This document shows, in pieces, positions 36,794 through 46,600 of a stretch of DNA of 64,000 bases. The DNA is from Leptothoe sp034932105. Its GTDB lineage: Bacteria > Cyanobacteriota > Cyanobacteriia > Phormidesmidales > Phormidesmidaceae. The position numbers and the translations under genes are program-made. The stretch lies in NCBI RefSeq assembly GCF_034932105.1, contig NZ_JAYGIG010000005.1:1-64000 (forward strand). Direction: 5' to 3'. Under the pieces are notes generated by a model that was not told the origin of the DNA, ran no database searches, and saw only the letters and a list, made by a program, of their open reading frames with translations. How positions within the stretch are numbered: position 1 is the stretch's first letter; every line of letters starts with the position of its first letter.

Positions 36794-37834
36794 TCAGGTT
36801 TCATTTTTTCTACTTTCACTTTTTCTACTTTCCACTAAGGCAAAGGGAATCAAACATAGGGGCCAGACAAAATACTGCAAAAATAGGACTGAATTAAAGT
36901 ACAGAAAGGCCATCATGGTCATGGCAGTGGCTAAAAATATGCCGATTTGTTCTGTTAAGAAGCTGAGGTAAAATAATCCCATCAGGAATAGCATCAACAG
37001 TTTAGCCCTGAGGCCAATCAGCCAGGGATAGTCTTGGGAAAACATCACATCAATGGAGGGTGCCCCGCTGATGTGGCTATCTCCTAGGCGCGTAGCGGAA
37101 AACAAGACCGACTTAAAGAAGCCCTCTGCATTCCAGATTAAGAAAGGCAGGGATGTGACCAGGGGCACGGAGAAAATAATCAGGGTGCCGATCCCCAGTT
37201 CCTTTAGGCCTTTAAAGTCTCCAGTGCGATGCTTCCACAGCCAAATTAGGTATAGCGGTAGGGCAAATATGGCAATTTGTTTAATCCCTAGGGAAAAACT
37301 AAACATCAAGAGGGCCAGTCTAGTTTTCTCTTTTAACAGCACCAAGGAGTAAACCAGAAAAAAGATAGCCGCAAATTCTAGGTGGTGTACACGAACAATG
37401 TAGATACTCCAGCGACCCAACAAAAGAACAACAGCAGCGGCAGTGCCTAGGATCAATAACCCTCGCCGGTGAAAGTATTGCAACGTCAGCCCCACAATAC
37501 CCATGTGAAAGACAAAGGATAGGGGTCGCCAAAAATATAGCCAGTGGCGATATTCTAAAAATCCGAGTTTTTGTACCAGGGCCGATAACCAGTAGGCCAG
37601 GGGAAAATAGGTGGCGTATTTATCATTCTCCCGCAGATTACCAGCCAAAATTCTGCCATAGGGATTTTCTCCAGCCAGGATACGCTTACCCTCTAGCCAG
37701 ATATAGTACATATCGTGGCCCTGCAAGTCCTCCGCAGGAGTTTGCCAAAAACTATAGTGGATGAAGAATCCGGCGGATGCCAATAGCAGGAAAATTAACC
37801 AAAATCCCCGATTCCATCTATTCAATATCGGCAT
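36794..37834 (-). CDS. Polytopic membrane protein, GT87-like
   Basis: A 346-aa protein with about eight to nine hydrophobic helices. The first lumenal loop, with GHDMYYIWLEGKRILAGENPYG, resembles the acidic-loop region of GT-C fold mannosyltransferases of the GT87/DUF2029 group. A later SLGIKQIAIFALPLYLIWLW helix also fits. A lipid-linked-sugar glycosyltransferase role is plausible but not proven by motifs. It has no clear operon partner. Confidence 0.65.
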   Translation of the reverse strand: MPILNRWNRGFWLIFLLLASAGFFIHYSFWQTPAEDLQGHDMYYIWLEGKRILAGENPYGRILAGNLRENDKYATYFPLAYWLSALVQKLGFLEYRHWLYFWRPLSFVFHMGIVGLTLQYFHRRGLLILGTAAAVVLLLGRWSIYIVRVHHLEFAAIFFLVYSLVLLKEKTRLALLMFSFSLGIKQIAIFALPLYLIWLWKHRTGDFKGLKELGIGTLIIFSVPLVTSLPFLIWNAEGFFKSVLFSATRLGDSHISGAPSIDVMFSQDYPWLIGLRAKLLMLFLMGLFYLSFLTEQIGIFLATAMTMMAFLYFNSVLFLQYFVWPLCLIPFALVESRKSESRKNET

Positions 37835-38003
37835 GGCTTAAATATCGCCCGAGGGAACTGTCTATCTCAAGATCATTAATCTATCTAACCATGGGACTCA
37901 AATGATGGCCCTCAAGCAGCTTTAGCCTAATTGCCTAGGGACTAGAGCTAGGCAATTAGGTAGATCGTCTATGGGATTAGCTCAGTTCCAAGGTCCACCT
38001 AGC

Positions 38004-38336
38004 CTAGGCCCGGCGCTCAACAACCAGGGTAAAGCGGGCAAAGAGCATGGCAATGGATGCGATCGCAACCAGCGGTGGAAACAGTGCCAGACCAATAGCC
38101 CCACCCGCCAAACCAGCGGTGAGGGGCACTTCAAACAGCACCCGACCTTCAGGATTTTTAATCAAAATCCGACGGACATTACTCTCATTAATTAGCTCTT
38201 GCACCTTGCTCACTAGATTGTCACTATTCACCGCAAATTCTTCTGTAGTGGTTTCTGGAGTAGGATCAGAATCAGGCGGCGTTGAGTTGGGAGAATCAGA
38301 ATAGCTCATAGTTGTATGAAACCTAACGTTTAGCAA
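38004..38336 (-). CDS. DUF4342 domain protein
   Basis: A 110-aa protein with a Thr/Pro/Glu-rich N-terminus (about 1-35), then a DUF4342-like module: VQELINESNVRRILIKNPEG forming helix and strand, LFEVPLTAGLAGG, and a hydrophobic hairpin (GLALFPPLVAIASIAMLFA) ending in LVVERR. The family is uncharacterised and often combined with UBA-like segments elsewhere. It follows trxA in the same orientation 128 bp downstream. Confidence 0.82.
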   Translation of the reverse strand: MLNVRFHTTMSYSDSPNSTPPDSDPTPETTTEEFAVNSDNLVSKVQELINESNVRRILIKNPEGRVLFEVPLTAGLAGGAIGLALFPPLVAIASIAMLFARFTLVVERRA

Positions 38337-38464
38337 ACGGTGTTTTTGATCGGCTCGTCAAAAACAGAGCGTTAATGACGAACCTGTCCCTTTGATACCG
38401 GGTATATCTAGGAACAGGCCGTAATCCTAAGCTTTCTTTTTAATTTGGTGTCATTGGCGGGGCA

Positions 38465-38800
38465 CTAGTCCAAATATTTTTCAAGGGTGCTTGACAAGGT
38501 GCTAACAGGTACGGCACCAACCAACGTATCGGCCACCTTCCCAGCTTTAAAGATCAGCAGGGTGGGAATACTGCGTACACCATAGTCACTGGCACTGGTG
38601 GGATGATTATCCACATTCAGCTTCAGCACCTTGACCCGCCCCTCAAACTTAGTGGCCACCTCATCCACCACGGGAGCCACCATGCGACAAGGACCACACC
38701 AGGGAGCCCAAAAATCTACTAGCACTGGCACGTCGCTATCGAGGACATCGGTCTGAAAGCTGGCATCAGACACTTCGTTCACTAATACATTTTCAGTCAT
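38465..38800 (-). CDS. trxA: Thioredoxin
   Basis: A 111-aa thioredoxin with the redox motif WCGPC at residues 34-38 and the cis-proline in RSIPTLLIF. It reduces disulfides in target enzymes using ferredoxin- or NADPH-thioredoxin reductase. AAGGAGA lies 10 nt upstream of the ATG, a strong ribosome-binding site. An ArsR-type regulator diverges from it across a 171-bp gap. Confidence 0.96.
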   Translation of the reverse strand: MTENVLVNEVSDASFQTDVLDSDVPVLVDFWAPWCGPCRMVAPVVDEVATKFEGRVKVLKLNVDNHPTSASDYGVRSIPTLLIFKAGKVADTLVGAVPVSTLSSTLEKYLD

Positions 38801-38971
38801 TTATTTAAGATCTCCTTGAAAACCAACAAACCAGTAATACAGTAGCCCTAGCAAGGCTCCTGCGTTTTAATCCATGGCCCTAATTATAGTTCCATAAAGC
38901 CGAACTAGTTAGGGAGGTAAACCCCTCCTAAACCCAATCTGTTCCCCTGGCTCCCATGTCATAATGCAGTT

Positions 38972-39400
38972 ATGCGACCCCTTTCCCATCCAGATACCAA
39001 TCAAATAACATTGGCAGAATTGCTCTACGCCCTAGGCGATCCGGTCAGGCTAAAAATTGTCAAAACCATCGCCCAAAAGGGTGAGCAAGCCTGTCGTAGC
39101 TGTGGCGGCGACGAAATTGCCAAATCCACCCTGTCCCACCATTTCAAAATTCTGCGGGAAGCCGGGATCATCCACACGGAAAAAATGGGTACCCAGCATC
39201 TGAATTCCCTGCGGGCCGATGAACTGGAGGCTAAGTTTCCGGGAGTATTGGCGGCGGTGTTGGCGGCAGTGGGGGATGTGGAGATTTGTGAGGAGCAAGA
39301 AGACGGAACCGTGGCAGCGGGAGATGTGCAGATTTGTGAGGAGCAAGAAGACAGAGCCAGAGAGGCAGGGGTAAAGGGGCAGGAAGAAGGACATTTCTAG
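38972..39400 (+). CDS. ArsR-family winged-helix regulator with duplicated C-terminal tail
   Basis: Residues 12-90 are an ArsR-type winged helix: LLYALGDPVRLKIVKTIAQ, the recognition helix in STLSHHFKILREAGII, and the wing. Two cysteines in ACRSCGG precede the recognition helix and might serve redox or metal sensing. The tail contains a 16-residue tandem duplication, GDVEICEEQEDGTVAA then GDVQICEEQEDRAREA, from a 48-bp DNA repeat (period set by GATTTGTG at 39283 and 39331). It may regulate the divergent trxA or itself. Confidence 0.88.
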   Translation: MRPLSHPDTNQITLAELLYALGDPVRLKIVKTIAQKGEQACRSCGGDEIAKSTLSHHFKILREAGIIHTEKMGTQHLNSLRADELEAKFPGVLAAVLAAVGDVEICEEQEDGTVAAGDVQICEEQEDRAREAGVKGQEEGHF

Positions 39401-39449
39401 CCAAGAAAATACCCGTTATCCAGGCACCCAAACCCCCTTTCTCCCTCTT

Positions 39450-40769
39450 TTACCCTTCGATCAAAATTGCCCGAAAGTCATTCACATTGGTCAACGTCGG
39501 CCCCGTGACAACTAAAGCCCCAATGGATGCGAAAAAGCTGTAGCTGTCATGGGTTTTGAGATAATGTTGGGCCCGCTCTCCCTGCTGCCATAGTTCTGGG
39601 GTGATCAGGACTCCGGCATTGTCTTCGCTGCCGTCGATGCCGTCGGTGTCGCAGGCAATGGCGGCAATGCCTGCTTCGCCGTTGAGGTAATGGGCGAGGG
39701 CGAGTAAAAACTCGCTATTGCGCCCCCCCTTGCCCACAAAGTTTTGTTGGACGGTAACCGTTGTTTCACCGCCGGAGAGGATGACGCAGGGGGGAGCAAC
39801 GGGCTGGTGGTGGCGTTTGGCTTGGCGGGCAATGGCCCCGTGAACTAAGGCCACATCGCGGGCTTCGCCTTCGATGGCGTCGCTGAGGATGAGGGGGGTG
39901 TAGCCATGTGCGATCGCAACCTTTGCCGCTGCCTCTAAGGACTGCTGGGGGGTGGCAATCAGATGATTGGTGGTGGTGCCCAGGCGCTCATCCCCAGGAG
40001 CAATTACCGGGTTGGGATTACGGTGTAAATAGGCCCGAACGTGTTCAGGAATGATCATGTGATAGCGATCTATGATCTCCAGGGCATCCGCAGCGGTGGC
40101 CTGGTCCCCCACCGTCGGTCCAGAGGCAATGGACCTAAGACTATCCCCCGCCACATCCGAAATAATCAGCGACACCACCTGGGCCGGATAGGCCATGGCC
40201 GAGAGGCGGCCCCCAGAGGAGCATGACAAAGCCTTACGCACCGTATTCATGGCCACAATGTCGGCCCCAGAGGCCAACAGCTGACGGTTAATGTCCGCCA
40301 AATTTGCCAAACTAATGCCCTCCGGCGGCAGGGTAAACAGGGCAGATCCCCCCCCCGAAATCAAACAAATCACCAGGTCAGCAGCAGTTAAAGGCTGCAC
40401 CCGCTGCAAAATCCGTTGTGCACCCGCCATGCCGTTTTCATCCGGCACCGGATGCCCCGCCTCGATCACCTCAATCGATTTTGTGGGCACGCCATGGCCA
40501 TAGCGGGTAATCACCAAACCTTCCATGGGCTCTGAATACCCCGCTTTGGTCCAGGCATCTTCCACCGCCTTGGCCATGGCCGCCGCCGACTTGCCGATCC
40601 CCACCACCACCACCCGACCCGTGGGCTTGTTTGCAAAATAAGGCTCAAGCACACGGGTCACTTGCGCCTGGGGCATGGCAGCTGCCACAGCGGCATCAAA
40701 GAGTTGTTTGAGTAGGTCGGTGGATGGCATCGGGGGCATGGCAGGTAGGGCGGAGGATGAAGACATCAT
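39450..40769 (-). CDS. Glycerate 2-kinase, type 2 (GckA/MOFRL)
   Basis: A 439-aa kinase with an N-terminal DUF4147 domain (VVVVGIGKSAAAMAKAVEDA, then LISGGGSALFTLP and the SDVAGD motif) and a C-terminal MOFRL domain (FVGKGGRNSEFLLALAHYL, then IDGSEDNAGVLI). It phosphorylates glycerate to 2-phosphoglycerate, linking photorespiratory or tartronate-derived glycerate to central metabolism. The lysine usually present in the conserved LSxxKGGRL segment is replaced (ALSCSSGGRL), which may matter for substrate binding. The start is one of two adjacent ATGs or Met14. Confidence 0.92.
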   Translation of the reverse strand: MMSSSSALPAMPPMPSTDLLKQLFDAAVAAAMPQAQVTRVLEPYFANKPTGRVVVVGIGKSAAAMAKAVEDAWTKAGYSEPMEGLVITRYGHGVPTKSIEVIEAGHPVPDENGMAGAQRILQRVQPLTAADLVICLISGGGSALFTLPPEGISLANLADINRQLLASGADIVAMNTVRKALSCSSGGRLSAMAYPAQVVSLIISDVAGDSLRSIASGPTVGDQATAADALEIIDRYHMIIPEHVRAYLHRNPNPVIAPGDERLGTTTNHLIATPQQSLEAAAKVAIAHGYTPLILSDAIEGEARDVALVHGAIARQAKRHHQPVAPPCVILSGGETTVTVQQNFVGKGGRNSEFLLALAHYLNGEAGIAAIACDTDGIDGSEDNAGVLITPELWQQGERAQHYLKTHDSYSFFASIGALVVTGPTLTNVNDFRAILIEG

Positions 40770-40830
40770 CTAATGAATTCTCAGTAATCAATGTATAGCT
40801 TTGCGCCGATAGTGCACACCACAGGAGATC

Positions 40831-40885
40831 GCTGAAAGCTATAAATAGCAACAAGAGCGGCGCCATCGACTGCAAGCCTTCAGCC
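40831..40885 (-). repeat. Dispersed palindromic element, copy 2
   Basis: Read on the minus strand it starts GGCTGAAGGCTTGCAG and ends AGCTTTCAGC, matching the two ends of the element at 35953-36010, with a more divergent centre. It lies in the control region upstream of the lycopene cyclase gene. Confidence 0.6.
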
Positions 40886-41055
40886 GATAGCTACAGATGG
40901 CCTCAGAATCGATCCCATCTGAGAGCATCGATTGACCGACCTGGGCAAAATGTTCCGAATTTGTCGTCGGAGTATTTCAAGTCCCAGCCCGACCACAAAT
41001 TCCATCACAGTTAATAATAAGTGTAGGGATCAATCGACAGGAGAGAACCAAAGCA

Positions 41056-42300
41056 GTGTTTGACATACTAATCATCGGGGCAGGCCCTGCCGCCCTGATC
41101 ATGGCCTCGGCCTTAGCTCACCATGGCTTATCCCTGCAAGGTCTGGCCCCCACTGCGCCAGATACTCCCTGGCCCAATACCTATGGCGTTTGGTGTGATG
41201 AACTAGCAGACCTGGGATTAAGCCATTTACTGGGCCACCGCTGGCAAAATACGGTGAGCTATTTTGGTCAGGCCGCCGCCACTCCCTCCACCCATCACCG
41301 CCGCGACTATGGCTTGTTCGATAAGCACAAACTACAGCAGCACTTTCTCGATCAGCTACAGTCCATGACCTGGCATCGGGGTAAAGCCGCAGCGGTGACC
41401 CATGGCGAGGACCATAGCTGGGTCACCACCGCAGCCGGTGAGGAACTCCAGGCCAAGCTGATTATTGATACCACCGGTCATCATGCAGCCTTAGTACAAC
41501 GCCCTCCAGCCACCCATGCCCCCGTGGCCTACCAGGTGGCCTATGGCATCGTCGGCAAGTTTTCCAAACCACCAGTGGCACCGGGTCAGTGTTCGTTGAT
41601 GGACTATCGGGCCGAACACCTGACATCGAAGCAGCTTGGGGGACCACCCACATTTCTATATGCCATGGACCTGGGGGAGGATGTGTTTTTTGTGGAAGAA
41701 ACCTCCCTAGCCCTGGCTCCAGCGATGGCCTACGACACCCTGCAAGAACGGCTACAGCAGCGCCTGAAGGCCGATGGTGTGGAGGTGAGGGAGGTGCATC
41801 ATACAGAACATTGTCTGTTTCCCATGAATCAGCCACTGCCGGACCTGAACCAGCGGGTGCTGGGGTTTGGCGGTTCAGCCAGTATGGTACACCCAGCGAC
41901 GGGATATATGGTGGGGGCAATGCTGCGGCGGGCACCGGAGGTAGCGGATGCCATTGCCACGGCCCTGGGTCAAGGAAAAGTAGGGACTGCTGTGGCCGCA
42001 GCCGGTTGGCATACCCTATGGACCACAGAGCGTCTGCGCAAGCACCACATCTACCAGTTTGGGCTAGAAACCCTCATGCGCTTCAGCCATAAAGAACTCT
42101 GTCAATTTTTTGATAGCTTCTTCCGACTACCCCAGACAAAATGGTCAGGTTTTTTAGCCGACACCCTCACCCCGTTTGAACTAGTTATGGCCATGGTCAC
42201 CATGTTTAGCCAAACCACTAATCCGGTCCGAGGGGGGCTCATGGGTGGGGTGGGTACCGACGGACAGCTGTTACTCAAATCCCTCATCGGCACCCCCTAA
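41056..42300 (+). CDS. crtL: Lycopene cyclase, CrtL type
   Basis: A 414-aa FAD/NAD-binding carotenoid cyclase. It begins MFDILIIGAGPAALIMASAL, the dinucleotide-binding motif, and has the family segment PNTYGVWCDEL. The middle VVFxEE-type motif appears as VFFVEETSLA, with GFGGSASMVHPATGYMVG near the C-terminal third, as in CrtL-b and CrtL-e. It closes the ends of lycopene to form beta- (or epsilon-) rings. Beta or epsilon preference cannot be told. The GTG start is set by AGGAGA 11 nt upstream. Confidence 0.93.
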   Translation: MFDILIIGAGPAALIMASALAHHGLSLQGLAPTAPDTPWPNTYGVWCDELADLGLSHLLGHRWQNTVSYFGQAAATPSTHHRRDYGLFDKHKLQQHFLDQLQSMTWHRGKAAAVTHGEDHSWVTTAAGEELQAKLIIDTTGHHAALVQRPPATHAPVAYQVAYGIVGKFSKPPVAPGQCSLMDYRAEHLTSKQLGGPPTFLYAMDLGEDVFFVEETSLALAPAMAYDTLQERLQQRLKADGVEVREVHHTEHCLFPMNQPLPDLNQRVLGFGGSASMVHPATGYMVGAMLRRAPEVADAIATALGQGKVGTAVAAAGWHTLWTTERLRKHHIYQFGLETLMRFSHKELCQFFDSFFRLPQTKWSGFLADTLTPFELVMAMVTMFSQTTNPVRGGLMGGVGTDGQLLLKSLIGTP

Positions 42301-42321
42301 CCCATTGCATCTAACCCAGCC

Positions 42322-42355
42322 TGACTAGACAGTGAGGTAACTATCTGACTAGTCA
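42322..42355 (+). terminator. Imperfect hairpin after crtL
   Basis: TGACTAGACAG and CTGACTAGTCA form an 11-bp stem with one mismatch and a 12-nt loop, 20 bp past the crtL stop. No T-run follows. Confidence 0.35.
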
Positions 42356-42561
42356 AGCTGTAACAGAAAATTTACTAAAAATTCAAGCTATTGTTACCTC
42401 TACATAGATTTTCCATAAGGTTTCCTAGAAAAGGAACTACAGTCGCCTGCTTTTTAGGGCACTCTAGGGGATATATCAAGCCTTATTGGTAAATATTCAG
42501 GGTTAAAGGTTTGAACTTAGTTTGATTTGAACATTAGTTTAAACAGTTACCCAATCATCTC

Positions 42562-43047
42562 GTGAGCAAAAGACTGCCCAAGCCTTTTCCCTATTTGGCT
42601 GCTGACCAAACCGAATGTCGCATCCTCGTAGTAGATGACCACCCCGTCAATCGCACCCTGTTGGTGCGATTACTGGAGCGGAGTGGATTTATCGTCAACC
42701 AAACCACTAACGGCTCCGACGCGTTTATCCTCTGGCAAGAATGGCAGCCTCAACTCATATTGATGGATTTGCTCATGCCTGGCATGGGAGGCCGCGAAGC
42801 CACCCGGCTGATTCGAGCGACAGAACGCATTGCCCGTCAACCACCCACCACGATTATTGCCATCACCGCCCAAACGATGCCAATTTTTAGCCATCATGCC
42901 CATGCCGTGGGCTTCGATGACATTATTACCAAACCGATTCAACCCGACTCCATATTCGAATGCATTGGCCACTATTTAAAATTGCAATACGTTGAAAACT
43001 CAGCCCAAGCTTTGAACGCCCAAGCTTTGGACATTAATTTCTCTTAA
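42562..43047 (+). CDS. Single-domain response regulator
   Basis: A 161-aa receiver with no output domain. The acidic pair is Asp25/Asp26 in ILVVDDHPVN, the phospho-acceptor Asp69 in LILMDLLMPGMGG, the Thr in IIAITAQ and the Lys in IITKP. The short C-terminal tail contains a small direct repeat (AQALNAQALD). Such regulators act by protein contact or phosphorelay. GTG 42562 is the only start that preserves the receiver; no ribosome-binding site is seen. No kinase gene adjoins it. Confidence 0.9.
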   Translation: MSKRLPKPFPYLAADQTECRILVVDDHPVNRTLLVRLLERSGFIVNQTTNGSDAFILWQEWQPQLILMDLLMPGMGGREATRLIRATERIARQPPTTIIAITAQTMPIFSHHAHAVGFDDIITKPIQPDSIFECIGHYLKLQYVENSAQALNAQALDINFS

Positions 43048-43097
43048 AGGGTGACAACGTATCTACATAGCCTGTTGCATAAGGGATATAGAGCGAA

Positions 43098-43132
43098 AAA
43101 ACCCCGTTGAAAATAGAGCCGTTTATGGGGTT
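43098..43132 (-). terminator. Hairpin inside or after the decayed 43-kb gene
   Basis: On the minus strand AAACCCC and GGGGTTT enclose a 21-nt loop and are followed by TTTCG. It resembles a weak terminator for the pseudogene's transcript. Confidence 0.45.
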
Positions 43133-43516
43133 TGAGCGCGATCAATTTGAAAGCCCACGCAGTCCATATCTCCATGGCATATATCCACCGATGCAGATTA
43201 ACCTGAATCAACAAGTCCTTCCGCTCTACCTCAATATTCGGGGGTGACAAACCCGCTAAAGCCACAGCGATCAATTTTTCGGCCTGCTGCAACTCACCAC
43301 ACTCAATAACCAGGATCGCTGCACTGCGATGCAGGACAGATCGGGTAGATTCAGTGGATAGGCCATCTATAACCATGCCAGCAGCTGCCACTTCCAGCAC
43401 CAATGCCTGCTTCAGAGTTTTCTTAGCCTGGGGGCCACATTACCACGTAGTTTCCTCAGATCAGCCTGCTCGGCCAAATCCATCGCTTGTTGATGCAGCT
43501 CTTGAACTTTACTCAT
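43099..43516 (-). pseudogene. Frameshifted cyanobacterial hypothetical gene (helical repeat type)
   Basis: An ATG at 43516 opens with MSKVQELHQQAMDLAEQADL and stops after 34 codons. The next segment, in another frame, reads KKTLKQALVLEVAAAGMVID, then LSTESTRSVLHRSAAILVI and CGELQQAEKLIAVALAG. Together these have the order of a common cyanobacterial hypothetical family with an HRSAA core that I recognise but cannot name. The junction shows a frameshift, and the expected middle helix appears shortened. Beyond LLIQVN the 3' end is also unlike the family. It is therefore a disrupted gene, unless the frameshift is a sequencing error. Confidence 0.7.
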
Positions 43517-43527
43517 CGTTCTACAGC

Positions 43528-43570
43528 AAATCGGGTTGGTGTGCGCAAAAATGACACACCAACCCGATTT
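43528..43570. repeat. 16-bp perfect inverted repeat
   Basis: AAATCGGGTTGGTGTG at 43528-43543 and its exact complement CACACCAACCCGATTT at 43555-43570 flank an 11-nt loop. It is 96 bp past the stop codon of the 2327-aa gene and 12 bp before the pseudogene start, so it may serve as a 3' end stabiliser. There is no T-run. Confidence 0.75.
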
Positions 43571-43665
43571 AAAGTTATTCCCTGCTTGCATTCAGGATAA
43601 TCGGCTTTCCATAGAAGAGACTACAGAGCAAACCGATCACCCTGAACGAAGGCTAATCAGAGCAT

Positions 43666-46600
43666 TTAGACGAACTGAGCAAAGGAAGTCTCTGCCAGAG
43701 GAACCGTCACCCCTTGAATCACCGCAAGGGTTTCGCCACCAGTGCCCAATAGCAAATCACTGCCTAGAACAGACTGAGTGATTGCCCCAAAGCTCAAACC
43801 ACCCAGCAGACCGATGCTATCGATACCCACTGCAAAGTCAGTGATGGTGTCGGTGCCATCACCCACTGCAAAGGCAAAGATATCAGCACCCTGACCACCG
43901 GAGAAGTTATCACCAGTAAGGATGTCGTTGCCGGTGCCACCGACTAGCAGGTCATCGCCATCGTCACCCCAGATCAGGTCATCGCCTTCATCCCCAAACA
44001 GCAGGTCGTTGCCGCCCTTACCGCCGATGCGGTCATTGCCAGCACCGCCGAAGATAGCATCATCACCGCCTGTCTTGCCCTGGGGATTACGACTGTTGAG
44101 GTCACCACGGAGAATATCGTCACCATCGCCACCGCTGATGGATTGATCACCCTCACCACCAGCTAAGACGTCATCGCCACCAGTACCAACAACATCAGCA
44201 TCAGGGTCAACACCGCCGTTACCACCGCCGCCATCATCAATCACAGTGTCCTCACGGAAGGCCAGATTCTGAATGCGAGTATCTTCTTCGGAGCCAACAT
44301 CAGCAGCACCAAAGGCCGTCTCGGCAGTGCCAAAGTTAGCTGCCAGGTACTCAGCTAAAGCATCTTGCTCAGAGCCATCGGGGGCAAATGTGGCCACACC
44401 CGTACGAGCGGCAGCAGCATCTTGGGCCAACTCAACCACATCCCGGGCAGGGAAGGGATAGCCATCGCCACCGCCAGCCAGGAAGCTGAGGGTAACCATG
44501 CGGAATGTACGACTAGCATCACCTACCAGTTCACTATTCTCGACAATCACGTCAGCATCGTTACCTGCTTCGTCAAGGACCACTAGAGACTGTACGCGGT
44601 TGCCGGGCTCAGCACTGGGGTCAAAGCTAAACTCCAGACCACTTACCTGGGGAAAACGACCGGGAGTTTCACCCTCAGCAGTTGCAGCTACACCATGCTC
44701 AATGACGGCTAGTAGCTCTTCAGCGGTGATGGTCAACAGAGTGAGACCATTGTTAAACCGCAGACTGTTGGCAATGTCAGTCTCAGAGATACCACCCTCA
44801 GGCTTAACGCCGGGAATCTCTTCGTTGGGTAGCAGCTCAGGCTCACCAGTACCACCAGCAGGGACAACCACCCGACCGATGTCATCACGAATACCGCCGC
44901 CATTCTTGAGGGAGATGACAACGCTATTATCAGTTTCCTTGGCGATGGCCAGGTTGGCATCGGCAGTCAAGTTACCCAGGTTGGTCTCCTCAGTCCGCAC
45001 GCTGGCGCGCACACCGTTGAGGTAAACATCGCTGATACCAAAGACATTGCTTTCCTTGGCAACAATGACTTCTTCCAGGGCATCCACAATCGCCTGAATT
45101 TCAGGATCAACCAACCCTTCTGCACCCAGAGCTGCTACCCCCGCATCATCTGTGGCATAGGCACCACTGATGTCTGCGTCATAGCTCTCAGGAATGATGA
45201 TGCCATTCTCATCAAAGTCAACCACCAGGCGACCTACATACTTGTAATTACCATCGGTGTTGACAATAGCTACTGGATTACCGTCAGCCCCAGTGGTGAA
45301 GATGGGATAGGTACCCTGGCTTGCATCACCATCTCTCAGACGGTCGTTTTCATCGGTTAAGCGAGTGTTAGAACCACCGGCAACAATCACATCCACATTG
45401 GTCAAACGTGTGGCTAACGCTTGCTCGATGCTAATCTGTTGCATATGGGCTAGGACAATCACCTTGTTGAGGCCGGGGTTAAGGGCCAGCATCTCATCCA
45501 CGTCTTTCTGAATTTCGGCAGCTAGGGCATCTAGCTGTTCAGCGGTGGGGGTGCCGTCAAAATCCTCAGGCAGAACGGTAACGTCACCAGGGCTAGAAAT
45601 GATCGGTAATGTAGGTGTAGTGGCACCCACAACACCAATTTTCTCACCGCCGACTGTTAGCACAGTTGTTGCGGCTAAGCTGTTGGCCTGAGGTGCCCTA
45701 TCATCAGCCACCACCAAGTCAGCCAAATTCTCATCGGTGCTGAAGTCCAGGTTGGCGCTGAGGTAAGGGAACTGAGCACCGACAAAGGACTCATCTACAT
45801 CGAGTGTCGCTGGATCATCTTCACCACCGGCGATGAGATCCCTTAACAAACTAGTACCCAGGTCAAACTCGTGATTACCCAGAGCAATGGCTTCAAAGCC
45901 CAACTCGTTCTGAATTAGGATGTCAGCTCGACCCTGGCCACCGAATAAATCTTCACTGGCACTAAAGAAGAGACCCGGTAGAATGGCGTCACCAGAAGAC
46001 AGGGTGATGGTGTTTTCAAAGTCATCCCGCAGGGCGTTGAGCACAGCAGAGAACCGAGGGGCGTCTTCCAGGGCGGGGATACCGGCTTCCTGGTCAGCGG
46101 CGTGGAGCAGCTGCAGGGTAAAGATGGATGGTTCGGTCATGGTTTCTTCTAGGGTGAACTTGGCTAATATGGGCTCGTGATCGCTAGCCACAAGGGTGTC
46201 TGTGAATAGGGCACCGTTGTCATCGCGGGTGAAGTCGTTGTTGACATGGACGATGTCAAATTCAGCGCCCTCTAGCAGGGAGTCAGTCACGAACAGGTGG
46301 TCGATCACCTGACTGTTGCCATCAAAGATAAAGGTGTAGGCATCGTCAGCGGCAACGGCCTGCTCCACCAGATTGGTCAGCACCTTCTCATCGCCGGTAC
46401 CGGGCAGAATCTCAGCCAGATCGTTAGTGAACTCAAAGGTATTCAAGTCACCGAGAACAATCACCTTGGCGTCAGGGTTGGTGTTGACAATGCTGTCCAC
46501 AAAGTCGTTTAGGGCCTGGGCCTGGGCTTCGCGCTCTGCTTCGCCTGCCTGGACGAAGGGCTGGGGACCGCCAAAGATGGGGGAGGAGCCAAAGCGAGAG

